From Oscillospiraceae bacterium (GTDB lineage Bacteria > Bacillota > Clostridia > Oscillospirales > CAG-272), in the NCBI GenBank assembly GCA_015065105.1, contig SVQZ01000019.1, positions 1 to 49,628 of the forward strand: 49,628 nucleotides of DNA, written 5' to 3'. A model generated the notes under the pieces. That model saw only the letters and a list, made by a program, of their open reading frames with translations, searched no databases and had not been told where the DNA came from. Position 1 is the stretch's first letter, and each line of letters begins with the position of its first letter. The position numbers were made by a program, and so were the translations under genes. Of this stretch, positions 33,442 to 41,354 are shown one piece after another.

Positions 33442-34872
33442 ATGAAATATTACAAATGCCGAGCCGGCGATATCGGCAAAAGCATACTTGAAATACTTGT
33501 TTCTTTGGGCGAAGCTCTTCCCGAAACTCCCTGCGGAGGAAAGGGAAGCTGCGGTAAATGCCGTATGAGGGTAAAGGGTGCACTATCCCCCGCCTCGGCT
33601 TTTGAAATATCTCTTTTGGGAGAGGAATACGAAAAGGGAGTACGTCTTATCTGCATGGCAAGGGTGCAGGGCAGCTTTGAGTATGAGGAAATAAAGGAGA
33701 CGTCAGCTGAAATACAAACCGATTTTTCGGCCGGGGAAACAAAAGTAAAAAACCGTAACAGCCTTTTAGCCGTGGATATAGGCACCACCACCGTTGCGGT
33801 ATATAAGATAGACAACGGAAATATCTATGAGAAAAAAAGCTTCATGAATCCCCAGAGGATCCACGGCGCCGACGTTATTTCCCGTCTCGTTTATGCAGAC
33901 GGGGGAGGAAAAAACGAGCTGAAAAATGAGATATGCAATGCCATAAAGGATAGCTGTGAAAAAGAATTCGACTATGCGGTCATCTGCGGTAATACCGCCA
34001 TGGAGCATTTTTTATGCGGAGAGGATCCCTCGGGAATTGCAAAGCTTCCCTTTACTCCCGCAACGCTTTTCGGAAAATGCTATTCCTTTGATTTTTGCAA
34101 AAATACATATATAGCGCCCTGTGTTGCCGCATACGTCGGCGGAGATATAACCCTCGGAATGCTGGCGGCAGAGCTTGACAGGGAAGAAAAGACCACCCTT
34201 TATATGGATATCGGAACAAACGGAGAGATAGCACTTAAAAGGGGGGATAAGATACTCTGCTGCTCCGCGGCGGCAGGCCCTGCCTTCGAGGGAGGAAATA
34301 TCGAATTCGGTATGACAGCCTCCTGCGGTGCGGTCGAAAGGGTGTATATAGACGGCGGCGGCTATAAATTTGATACCGTCGGTAATGCCGAACCTGCAGG
34401 TATCTGCGGTTCAGGGCTTATAGACGCGGCTGCGGTCCTTCTTGAGCTTGAGCTTATGGATGAAACGGGCAGACTTGAGCAGGACAGATACTATTTCGGC
34501 GAAAAGGTATATATATCTCAAAAGGATATAAGAAATCTGCAGAGTGCAAAGGCGGCTGTAGCGGCAGGTGTACGTACCCTCTGTCATGAGGCAAAATGTA
34601 AGGTTTCGGATATAGAAAAAGTAATTATTGCAGGGGGCTTCGGCACCCATATAAATACCGAAAGCGCACTTAAGATAGGACTTATCCCCTATGATTTCGA
34701 GGGCGAGGTGGAATCGCCGGGAAATCTTGCGGGAATGGGCGCGGTAGGCTTTGCCCTTAACAGCGACGAAAAGCGTCTTTGGGACCTTCTCGAAAGGGTT
34801 TCATATACCGAGCTTTCGGGACATAAAAAATTTAATGAATATTACATAGAAGAAATGATGTTTGAATACTGA
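33442..34872 (+). CDS. RACo-like ASKHA activator with N-terminal [2Fe-2S] domain
   Basis: 476 residues from the ATG at 33442, preceded by TGAGGA; the ATG at 33430 is the ribosome site itself. The N-terminal plant-type ferredoxin domain has Cys31, Cys37, Cys40 and Cys71 (CGGKGSCGKC...ICMA). The rest is an ASKHA-fold ATPase of DUF4445 type: SLLAVDIGTTTVAVY, LYMDIGTNGEIAL and AGGFGTHI. RACo/RamA proteins reductively reactivate corrinoid proteins using ATP. The family usually lies beside methyltransferases, none of which occurs here, so its partner is elsewhere or different. It is about 100-150 residues shorter than typical RACo. Confidence 0.85.
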   Translation: MKYYKCRAGDIGKSILEILVSLGEALPETPCGGKGSCGKCRMRVKGALSPASAFEISLLGEEYEKGVRLICMARVQGSFEYEEIKETSAEIQTDFSAGETKVKNRNSLLAVDIGTTTVAVYKIDNGNIYEKKSFMNPQRIHGADVISRLVYADGGGKNELKNEICNAIKDSCEKEFDYAVICGNTAMEHFLCGEDPSGIAKLPFTPATLFGKCYSFDFCKNTYIAPCVAAYVGGDITLGMLAAELDREEKTTLYMDIGTNGEIALKRGDKILCCSAAAGPAFEGGNIEFGMTASCGAVERVYIDGGGYKFDTVGNAEPAGICGSGLIDAAAVLLELELMDETGRLEQDRYYFGEKVYISQKDIRNLQSAKAAVAAGVRTLCHEAKCKVSDIEKVIIAGGFGTHINTESALKIGLIPYDFEGEVESPGNLAGMGAVGFALNSDEKRLWDLLERVSYTELSGHKKFNEYYIEEMMFEY

Positions 34873-34888
34873 GAAAGGATATTAAATT

Positions 34889-35851
34889 ATGAAGATCACA
34901 GTTATCGGCGCAGGCAGATGGGGAAGCTGTATTGCATGGTATCTTGACAGAAGCGGTCATGACGTTACCATATACGGTCCGAAGGACACTCCCGATATGA
35001 TATCGTTTACAAACACCCGTTCAAACGGGCTTATAACACTTTCTGACACAACAAAGCTTTGCTACGATCTCAAAGAGGCGCTTTGTGCTGACGTTATCGT
35101 TATTTCCATCGGTTCTCAGGGACTTCGTTCTCTTATCGATGAAATAAATGCCATAGACTCTGAAACCGAACGAACCTTTATACTTTGCATGAAGGGTATT
35201 GAGATCGAAAGCGGTATGAGACTTACCGAGGTGGTTGAGGAGCAGAGCCGCTTTAAGGTCAACGTTGCGGTATGGATAGGTCCCGGTCACGTTCAGGAAT
35301 TTTATCGCGGGATTCCAAACTGCATGATAATCGATTCAAAGGATTCCGAGCTTAAAAAGAAGCTTGTGGATGAATTTTCAAGCGATCTTATCCGTTTCTA
35401 TTACGGTGAGGACCTTTTGGGCAATGAGGTAGGCGCGGCGGCAAAGAACGTTATCGGAATTGCCGCAGGTATGCTTGACGGCATGGGACTTTCCTCTCTT
35501 AAGGGAGCGCTTATGTCGAGAGGTACCCGCGAGGTATCCCGTCTTATAAAGGCAATGGGCGGCAATGAGCTTTCCGCTTACGGTCTCTGTCATTTAGGCG
35601 ACTATGAAGCAACGGTGTTCTCTCAATTCAGCCATAACCGTATGTTCGGTGAGACCTATATAAAGGGAGAGACCTACGGCAAGCTGGCAGAGGGCTATTA
35701 TACCGCGGCGGCGTTACATAATCTTTGCAGTAAATATAATGTTGAAATGCCTATTTCCGAAACGGTATATCAGATACTTTACAATAACGTTGAGCCTAAG
35801 AAGGCGCTTGACAGTCTTTTCAAGAGACCTATTAAGAAGGAATTAAAATAA
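34889..35851 (+). CDS. gpsA: NAD(P)-dependent glycerol-3-phosphate dehydrogenase-like protein
   Basis: 320 residues. The Rossmann motif ITVIGAGRWGSCIAWYL is at the N-terminus, then CMKGIEIESG and GAAAKNVIGIAAGMLDGM with the conserved catalytic Lys, and the C-terminal GETYGKLAEGYYTAAALH segment. GpsA makes sn-glycerol-3-phosphate for phospholipids. Motif spacing fits, although the stretch after GMGLSSLKGALMSRG departs from the usual nucleotide/substrate loop (GNNxKAAL), so a paralogous role is possible. GAAAGGA provides the ribosome site. A terminator follows at once. Confidence 0.82.
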   Translation: MKITVIGAGRWGSCIAWYLDRSGHDVTIYGPKDTPDMISFTNTRSNGLITLSDTTKLCYDLKEALCADVIVISIGSQGLRSLIDEINAIDSETERTFILCMKGIEIESGMRLTEVVEEQSRFKVNVAVWIGPGHVQEFYRGIPNCMIIDSKDSELKKKLVDEFSSDLIRFYYGEDLLGNEVGAAAKNVIGIAAGMLDGMGLSSLKGALMSRGTREVSRLIKAMGGNELSAYGLCHLGDYEATVFSQFSHNRMFGETYIKGETYGKLAEGYYTAAALHNLCSKYNVEMPISETVYQILYNNVEPKKALDSLFKRPIKKELK

Positions 35852-35856
35852 GATAA

Positions 35857-35900
35857 GGGCGGAAGGAGCTTTTACGGCTGCCTTCCGCCCCTAATATTTT
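35857..35900 (+). terminator. Terminator after gpsA
   Basis: A perfect 10-bp stem GGGCGGAAGG (35857-35866) and CCTTCCGCCC (35881-35890), extended inside by AGC/GCT, is followed by CTAATATTTT. It separates the gpsA transcript from the feo operon. Confidence 0.9.
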
Positions 35901-35929
35901 AAAAAAATAAAAATTTTGCCAAAAAGTTC

Positions 35930-35958
35930 TTGACAAAAAAGAAAATTGATGTTATAGT
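35930..35958 (+). promoter_or_regulatory. Promoter of the feo operon
   Basis: A perfect TTGACA (35930-35935), a 17-bp spacer and TATAGT (35953-35958). The transcription start is predicted near 35965, inside the inverted repeat that follows. Confidence 0.88.
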
Positions 35959-35965
35959 ATAACGC

Positions 35966-35983
35966 AGTTAGTCACGGCTAACT
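35966..35983 (+). promoter_or_regulatory. Iron-box-like operator at the feo transcription start
   Basis: The inverted repeat AGTTAG-N6-CTAACT covers the predicted start of transcription. The core TTAG-N6-CTAA resembles DtxR/IdeR-family boxes (TTAGG...CCTAA), the usual iron repressors in Gram-positive bacteria, rather than a Fur box. A repressor bound here would block feoAB when iron is plentiful. A second site with the same core spacing lies at 36275-36292. Confidence 0.68.
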
Positions 35984-36018
35984 CAATAAAAACTCAGTAT
36001 TTTCAAGGATATTCGGCT

Positions 36019-36231
36019 ATGAACTTAAAAAACGCAGAACTCGGAAGAGAATATATCGTAACCGCTCTCAAAACAGGAGATGCGGAGCTTGAAGCATTTC
36101 TTTTTTCGCTTGGATGCTATGCGGGCGAGCCGATAACCGTTATATCCCGTCTCAAGGGAAGCTGTATCGTTTCCATAAAGGACGGAAGATATAATATAGA
36201 TAACGCGCTGGCAGAGGCTATTGAAGTGTAG
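36019..36231 (+). CDS. feoA: Ferrous iron transport protein A
   Basis: 70 residues forming the SH3-like FeoA fold: MNLKNAELGREYIVTAL, then LEAFLFSLGCYAGEPITVIS and SCIVSIKDGRYNIDNALAEAI. The G(C/M)xxGxxI tract is where FeoA proteins contact FeoB. FeoA is a small cytosolic accessory to the FeoB Fe2+ channel. The start has AAGGA upstream. First gene of the iron-regulated operon. Confidence 0.93.
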   Translation: MNLKNAELGREYIVTALKTGDAELEAFLFSLGCYAGEPITVISRLKGSCIVSIKDGRYNIDNALAEAIEV

Positions 36232-36274
36232 ATTTTAAAAAACCGAGCTTGCCTGCTTTTAATTTTTACGACTC

Positions 36275-36292
36275 GGTTAGCGAAGGCTAACC
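36275..36292 (+). promoter_or_regulatory. Second iron-box-like inverted repeat, between feoA and feoB
   Basis: GGTTAGC-N4-GCTAACC, with the same TTAG-N6-CTAA core and spacing as the site at the promoter. In RNA, the left arm (GGTT, 36275-36278) is also the end of an alternative 7-bp stem AACCGAG (36241-36247) with CTCGGTT (36272-36278), so the two stems exclude each other. It could be a second operator or roadblock, or an RNA switch tuning feoB relative to feoA. No convincing promoter is visible just before feoB. Confidence 0.55.
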
Positions 36293-36326
36293 AAATTTGC
36301 AGATATTCACCAAAAGGAGACGAAGA

Positions 36327-38336
36327 ATGAGAATTGCTTTTGCGGGTAACCCCAACAGCGGTAAGACCACAATGTATAATGCCCTCACGGGCAAGCATGA
36401 GCACGTGGGAAACTGGGCGGGCGTGACCGTGGAGAAAAATGAAGCGCCTATAAAAAAGAGCTTTTGCATGGGCGGGGAGTTGACCTGTGTTGACCTTCCC
36501 GGAGCATATTCCATGTCTCCCTTTACCTCCGAAGAGTCTATCGCAAGCTGTTACGTAAAAAAGGAAGCTCCCGACGTTATAATAAACATCGTTGACGCAA
36601 CTAATCTGAGCAGAAGTCTTTTCTTTACCACCCAGCTTTTGGAGCTCGGCATTCCCGTGGTGGTTGCCTTAAACAAAACCGATATAAACGAAAAAACGGA
36701 TACAAGGATAGATATAAAAAAGCTGTCCGAAAAATTAGGCTGTGCTGTAGTTGAAACGGTGGCGGCAGACAGCGGCGACGAGGGTCTTAAGCTTTTGGTG
36801 AAGGAGGCAGTCGAAGCCAAGGGCAGGGTACAGACCGCTCCTTATACCGATAAGGAAAGGGTACTGACCACAAAGGAAGCGGCGCACGAGGCGGATAAGG
36901 CTCGCTTTGTATTTGTAAATAATATAGTTAAAGAGGTCGAGCAGAGAAAGGTCCTGACAAAAAATCTGAACAGACAGGACAGCATCGATAGAATACTTAC
37001 AAACAAGTGGCTCGGTATTCCGATATTTGCCGTTGTAATGTTCCTTGTGTTCCAGATATCCCAGGCTTGGGTGGGCCCAAGGATAGCCGAGGGCTTTACC
37101 GTCGGAAAAACAGATATTCCCGGACTTGTTACCCTCATTGATATGTTCAAGGAATGGGTTGCGGGATTGCTTGCGGGAGGAAACGATTTCCTCGTTGCCC
37201 TTCTTTGCGAGGGTATTATAGGCGGAGTTTCCGCGGTTGTCGGCTTTTTGCCCCTTGTTATGGTAATGTACTTCCTTATAGCCCTTCTTGAAGACTGCGG
37301 TTATATGGCAAGAGTATCTGTTGTTCTTGACCCGATATTCAAGAAGGTAGGTCTTTCGGGTAAATCTGTTATCCCCTTCGTAATCGGTACAGGCTGTGCT
37401 ATTCCCGGTGTTATGGCTTGCAGAACCATCCGTAATGAAAGAGAGCGCAGAGCAACCGCAATGCTCGCACCCTTCATGCCCTGCGGCGCAAAGCTTCCTG
37501 TTATAGCTCTTTTTGCCGGGGTATTCTTCAAGGATGCAAGCTGGGTAGGAACCCTTATGTATTTTGCAGGTATTCTGATAATCTTTTTCGGTGCCCTTAT
37601 CATAAATAAAATAACTGCATACAAGGCAAGACGTTCCTTCTTTATAATCGAAATGCCCCAATACAAATTCCCCTCCCTGAAGAAGTCGCTTTATTCCATG
37701 CTTGAACGCGGAAAGGAATATATAATAAAGGCAGGAACGATAATCCTTCTCTGCAATGCAGTAATATTTATAATGCAGTCCTTTGATTGGCGCTTTACCT
37801 TGGTTGCGGATTCTGATGCCGAGACGTCCATCCTTGCAAGCGTTGCAAAGCCTGTATCCGTTCTCCTTATTCCTATAGGAGTTAAGGCATGGCAGATGAC
37901 AGCGGCGGCTATCACAGGCTTTATCGCAAAGGAAAACGTTGTTGGTACGTTGGCGGTATGCTACGGTATCTCAAATATGATAAACACAGAGGAGCTTACC
38001 CTTGTGGCGGGAAGCGAGGGCGGTATAGCGGAAAAGTTCGGTATAAGCGCCGTTGCGGCTCTCGCATACCTTATGTTCAATCTCTTCACACCCCCCTGCT
38101 TTGCGGCAATGGGTGCCATGAATTCGGAAATGAAGAGCAGAAAATGGTTCTTTGGCGGTATTGCCTTCCAATTTGCTGTCGGTTATACCGTTTCATTCCT
38201 TGTATATCAGATAGGTACTCTTATAACCGAAGGCCGCTTCGGTTCGGGAATTATCGGCGGCTCGATCGCGCTTCTTGCAATAATTGCCGTGATCGTAAGC
38301 CTTATCACAGTAAATAATAAGAAAGCAAAGTCATGA
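36327..38336 (+). CDS. feoB: Ferrous iron transporter FeoB
   Basis: 669 residues from the ATG at 36327 (AAAGGAG 7 nt upstream); an in-frame TTG at 36297 overlaps the inverted repeat and is rejected. The cytosolic G-domain has G1 GNPNSGKTT, G3 DLPGAYSM, G4 NKTD and a helical insert. The membrane domain begins near residue 225 with GIPIFAVVMFLVF and includes the CGYMARVSVVLD and GCAIPGVMACRTI blocks that hold the Gate/Fe2+ path. It is somewhat shorter than E. coli FeoB (773), mostly through missing C-terminal extension. It imports Fe2+ into the cytosol. Confidence 0.97.
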   Translation: MRIAFAGNPNSGKTTMYNALTGKHEHVGNWAGVTVEKNEAPIKKSFCMGGELTCVDLPGAYSMSPFTSEESIASCYVKKEAPDVIINIVDATNLSRSLFFTTQLLELGIPVVVALNKTDINEKTDTRIDIKKLSEKLGCAVVETVAADSGDEGLKLLVKEAVEAKGRVQTAPYTDKERVLTTKEAAHEADKARFVFVNNIVKEVEQRKVLTKNLNRQDSIDRILTNKWLGIPIFAVVMFLVFQISQAWVGPRIAEGFTVGKTDIPGLVTLIDMFKEWVAGLLAGGNDFLVALLCEGIIGGVSAVVGFLPLVMVMYFLIALLEDCGYMARVSVVLDPIFKKVGLSGKSVIPFVIGTGCAIPGVMACRTIRNERERRATAMLAPFMPCGAKLPVIALFAGVFFKDASWVGTLMYFAGILIIFFGALIINKITAYKARRSFFIIEMPQYKFPSLKKSLYSMLERGKEYIIKAGTIILLCNAVIFIMQSFDWRFTLVADSDAETSILASVAKPVSVLLIPIGVKAWQMTAAAITGFIAKENVVGTLAVCYGISNMINTEELTLVAGSEGGIAEKFGISAVAALAYLMFNLFTPPCFAAMGAMNSEMKSRKWFFGGIAFQFAVGYTVSFLVYQIGTLITEGRFGSGIIGGSIALLAIIAVIVSLITVNNKKAKS

Positions 38337-38488
38337 CAGAAAATATTATAATAATTGCAGTTGTTTCACTTATTCTGGGCTCGGTGCTGTTCTATATCAT
38401 CCGTCAGAAGAAAAAGGGTGCTAAATGCATCGGTTGTCCCCATTGTAAATGCTGCAGTGAAAAGCAGAAGAATAATTGTACAAAATAA
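38333..38488 (+). CDS. FeoB-associated Cys-rich membrane protein
   Basis: 51 residues overlapping the feoB stop by 4 nt (ATGA). One N-terminal transmembrane helix, IIIIAVVSLILGSVLFYII, is followed by RQKKKGAK and a cysteine cluster CIGCPHCKCC with a later Cys. This is the layout of the small FeoB-associated Cys-rich proteins (FeoC-like in position) that are common behind clostridial feoB. The role is inferred to be iron handing-over or complex stability. A perfect terminator starts immediately after the stop. Confidence 0.92.
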   Translation: MTENIIIIAVVSLILGSVLFYIIRQKKKGAKCIGCPHCKCCSEKQKNNCTK

Positions 38489-38525
38489 AGAGAAGATTTC
38501 CAACGATTTGGAAATCTTCTCTTTT
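38489..38525 (+). terminator. Terminator of the feo operon
   Basis: A perfect 15-bp stem (38489-38503 with 38508-38522) and a CGAT loop, followed by T residues. Flanking A residues allow some function on the other strand. Confidence 0.93.
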
Positions 38526-38551
38526 ATATTATAGGAATCTCTTTATTTTGT

Positions 38552-38597
38552 GCGGGTTAATTGCACTGTAGAAAGGGTCGCAATTAGATACACCCGC
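38552..38597 (-). terminator. Probable weak terminator of putP
   Basis: GCGGGT/ACCCGC and TAATTGC/GCAATTA make a two-part stem across 38552-38597, eight nt after the putP stop on the minus strand. No T run follows, so confidence is low. The feo terminator just beyond may stop read-through. Confidence 0.4.
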
Positions 38598-38605
38598 TTG
38601 AATTA

Positions 38606-40135
38606 TCAGTCGTTATCACCGTAGCCGGGAGTTGTTGCTGTTTCAAATACCGCAACTGCTTCTGCGTTGGGCTTCTTGGAGATGAGAGTTACAACGATAG
38701 CGAAGATAAAGCAGATAACAAAGCCGGGGATGATCTCATAGATACCGGTCTTACCCTGGAAGCCGAGAGCGATACAAGCAATAACTGTAGCACCGCCGGA
38801 AATAATACCTGCAATTGCACCTGCGTATGTAAAGCGCTTCCAGAAGAGGGAAAGAAGGATAACGGGACCGAAAGCGGCACCAAATCCTGCCCATGCGTTA
38901 TCAACGAGAGCCATGATAGCCTGCGCACCGTCTCCCTTGCTTCTTGCAATAAAGAATGCGATAAGCGAAACTACGAGAACTACCGCTCTGCCCACCCAAA
39001 GAACTTCCTTTTCGGAGGCATTCTTTCTGAATACGGGCTTGTAGATATCACTTGTGAAGGATGAGGAGGAAACAAGGAGCTGGCTGTCCGCGGTACTCAT
39101 GGATGCCGCGATGATAGCGGACATTAAGAAACCTGCAAGGATACCGGGGAAGAACATACGTGAAAGCTCGATAAATACCATCTGCTGATGAGGCTTGCCT
39201 TCGATAAGAAGCTCCTTACCGATAAGCATTCTGCCGAAGTATGCAACGAAAATTGTAGCGGTAAGTGCGAGAACTACCCAGATGATAGCAACGGTAGCAC
39301 TTGTCTTAACCATTTTTGCCTTCTTGATAGACATAAATCTTACAAGGATATGAGGCATACCGAAGTAACCCAATCCCCATGCAAGACCGGAAACGATCTC
39401 CTGCCAGGATGCGGAGAAGAGACTCTTCGCGAAGGGGAAGGTCTGAACGTTTTCGGGATCAACACTATTGATAAGCTCTCTTAAGTTAGCGGCATATTCT
39501 TTTGCGCCGAGATCCTTTGTGCAAACAACAACGATCGGCACTGCAAGGAGTGCAACGAGGATCAATATACCCTGGAAAAAGTCGGTCCAGCAAACTGCCT
39601 TGTAACCGCCGAGGAAGGTATAAACGATGATGATAGCCGCGAAGATGATGAGAGCGGTATCAGAAGCTATCTTGGGGAATACCGACTGGAATACCGTAAC
39701 GCCCGCAACGAAGCTGGATGCAACGTAAACAGTAAAGAATACGAGGAAGATAACCGCGCAAACTATCTGAAGAGCAGGGTTCTTTGATGCAAAACGGTTT
39801 GAAAGATACTGGGGAACTGTTATGGAATCGTTTGCGGCAGCGGAGAAGTTTCTCAAACGCTTACCAACGATTATCCAGTTGAGAGCAGTACCGATAGCAA
39901 GACCGATACCGATCCATGCCTGACCGAGACCGAATGCAACGATGCTTCCGGGAAGACCCATAAGAAGCCATGCGGACATATCGGAAGCCTGAGCGCTCAT
40001 TGCGGTTACCCAGGGACCCATCTGTCTGCCGCCGAGGAAATATTCCTTTTCACCGGCGGATTTTGATTTTACAAAGAAAAATATGCCTATACCAAGCATT
40101 GCGGCAAAGTATATGGCAAAAGCTAAAATTTCCAC
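38606..40135 (-). CDS. putP: Sodium:solute symporter, PutP-type
   Basis: 509 residues, about 13 transmembrane helices (SSS family). The diagnostic stretches AMSAQASDMSAWLLMGLPG, FLGGYKAVCWTDFFQG and MSTADSQLLVSSS match sodium/proline symporters (E. coli PutP 502 aa), including the Ser/Ala residues near the Na+ site. It probably imports proline with Na+. The start is GTG at 40135 with AAGGAG upstream, so its N-terminus reads (M)EILAFAIYFAAML. It has a consensus-like promoter and stands alone. Confidence 0.9.
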   Translation of the reverse strand: MEILAFAIYFAAMLGIGIFFFVKSKSAGEKEYFLGGRQMGPWVTAMSAQASDMSAWLLMGLPGSIVAFGLGQAWIGIGLAIGTALNWIIVGKRLRNFSAAANDSITVPQYLSNRFASKNPALQIVCAVIFLVFFTVYVASSFVAGVTVFQSVFPKIASDTALIIFAAIIIVYTFLGGYKAVCWTDFFQGILILVALLAVPIVVVCTKDLGAKEYAANLRELINSVDPENVQTFPFAKSLFSASWQEIVSGLAWGLGYFGMPHILVRFMSIKKAKMVKTSATVAIIWVVLALTATIFVAYFGRMLIGKELLIEGKPHQQMVFIELSRMFFPGILAGFLMSAIIAASMSTADSQLLVSSSSFTSDIYKPVFRKNASEKEVLWVGRAVVLVVSLIAFFIARSKGDGAQAIMALVDNAWAGFGAAFGPVILLSLFWKRFTYAGAIAGIISGGATVIACIALGFQGKTGIYEIIPGFVICFIFAIVVTLISKKPNAEAVAVFETATTPGYGDND

Positions 40136-40176
40136 TTTAACTTTCTCCTTCCATATAAATAATAATAGATAGATTT

Positions 40177-40205
40177 ATTATACACACTTATTCTCAAAAT
40201 GTAAA
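40177..40205 (-). promoter_or_regulatory. Promoter of putP
   Basis: On the minus strand TTTACA (40205-40200), a 17-bp spacer and a perfect TATAAT (40182-40177), about 40 nt before the GTG start. Confidence 0.82.
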
Positions 40206-40241
40206 TATTTTTCTGCAAAAAAATTCAAAAAAATGCAAAAA

Positions 40242-41216
40242 TTATGCTTTCGGTATAAAATCGACCCCCATTTTTTCTCTTGCTTTCTCCATAAGCTCTG
40301 CCTCCATCAAGGAAAGCTCATTAAAACGGGACATTTCCTCACCCTTTATCTGTGCCAAAAAGTCCTTTACCTCGTAATACATTACAGGCTTTCCCGCAAG
40401 AGTCTCAAATTCCTGTCTTTCTCCGTTACGCTTTATAAGGGTAATAACGGTAGGCTTTGACACCTTGTCTGTTAATATCGTACCGTCTTCACCCTGAATT
40501 TCGCTCGGCAGATATCCCTGCGTTATTTTCGACCAGGTCAGAATTGCCTGAAATTCCTTATAACTGCATAACATAGAGCCCTGCCCGTCAATACTCATGG
40601 GAAGAAAGAGCGATTCAGCGTTGATCTTTTCGGGCATACCGAAAAGATTCAGTAAAAGATGAACGGGATAAACACCGAGATCCATAAAGGAGCCGTTTTG
40701 AAGGGTTGGGTCGAAGGCATTTTCCACTATTCCTGCCTTGAATTTGTCATAACGGGAGGAATATTGGCAGAAGGAAAGATCTACCCTTCGGATCCTGCCT
40801 ATCTGTGAAAAAAGCTCTCTTATCTTTTCCGTTCCCGGCACGTGGGCACTCATCATCGCCTCCATAAAGACCACCCCGTTTTTTTCGGCAGCATCTATCA
40901 TACGGCGAGCACCCTCAAGGGTGGCGTTCATCGGCTTTTCGCAAAGCACGTGCTTGCCTGCGGAGAGCATTTTGAGTGCCTGCTCCTCATGGCATATATT
41001 CGGACTTGCTATATATACCGCATCTATATCCTTGTCCTGCGCCAATCTGTCAAGATCGGTATATACCCTTTCTATATTATGTTTTTCGGCATACTCTTTC
41101 CCCGTTTCAAAATTTCTTGAATATACAGCCTTTAAGTTTATATCATCAAAAAGACGCATAGAGTCAAGCATCTCGTCAACTACGAAGTTTCTGCCTATAA
41201 TTGCAAAATTTATCAT
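40242..41216 (-). CDS. Gfo/Idh/MocA-family oxidoreductase
   Basis: 324 residues. The N-terminal Rossmann fold starts INFAIIGRNFVVDEML, and CEKPMNATLEGARR carries the family Lys. The C-terminal domain has FMDLGVYPVHLLLNLFG, the usual substrate-side segment. Close in pattern to YulF/dihydrodiol-dehydrogenase-type members acting on sugars or inositol-like compounds; substrate unknown. It is not similar enough to the copy at 9399 to be a recent duplicate. It has its own near-perfect promoter, while a separate promoter at 40177 drives putP. Confidence 0.86.
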   Translation of the reverse strand: MINFAIIGRNFVVDEMLDSMRLFDDINLKAVYSRNFETGKEYAEKHNIERVYTDLDRLAQDKDIDAVYIASPNICHEEQALKMLSAGKHVLCEKPMNATLEGARRMIDAAEKNGVVFMEAMMSAHVPGTEKIRELFSQIGRIRRVDLSFCQYSSRYDKFKAGIVENAFDPTLQNGSFMDLGVYPVHLLLNLFGMPEKINAESLFLPMSIDGQGSMLCSYKEFQAILTWSKITQGYLPSEIQGEDGTILTDKVSKPTVITLIKRNGERQEFETLAGKPVMYYEVKDFLAQIKGEEMSRFNELSLMEAELMEKAREKMGVDFIPKA

Positions 41217-41244
41217 AATAGCATCCTTTATTTTGTTTTTTCTT

Positions 41245-41273
41245 ATTATAAAGTATGTTTTATTTTATGTCAA
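41245..41273 (-). promoter_or_regulatory. Perfect sigma-A promoter of the Gfo/Idh/MocA gene
   Basis: On the minus strand TTGACA (41273-41268), a 17-bp spacer and TATAAT (41250-41245), both exact consensus, with the coding start about 30 nt further on. It is back-to-back with the plus-strand promoter at 41280. Confidence 0.9.
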
Positions 41274-41279
41274 GATTCC

Positions 41280-41308
41280 TTGACTCTGAGAATAAAATAT
41301 GTTAATCT
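41280..41308 (+). promoter_or_regulatory. Divergent promoter for the 41355 gene
   Basis: TTGACT (41280-41285), a 17-bp spacer and TAATCT (41303-41308). The two -35 elements of the divergent pair are only six bp apart, so a single bound factor could affect both. Confidence 0.6.
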
Positions 41309-41354
41309 ATAGTTGAACAAAACAGCTTAAACTTTAAATGAGGTGAAATAATCA

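Noticed and set aside
36297-36326. TTG start extending FeoB by 10 residues
   Set aside because: No ribosome site, and the ATG at 36327 has AAAGGAG at ideal spacing with the G1 motif in the normal position.
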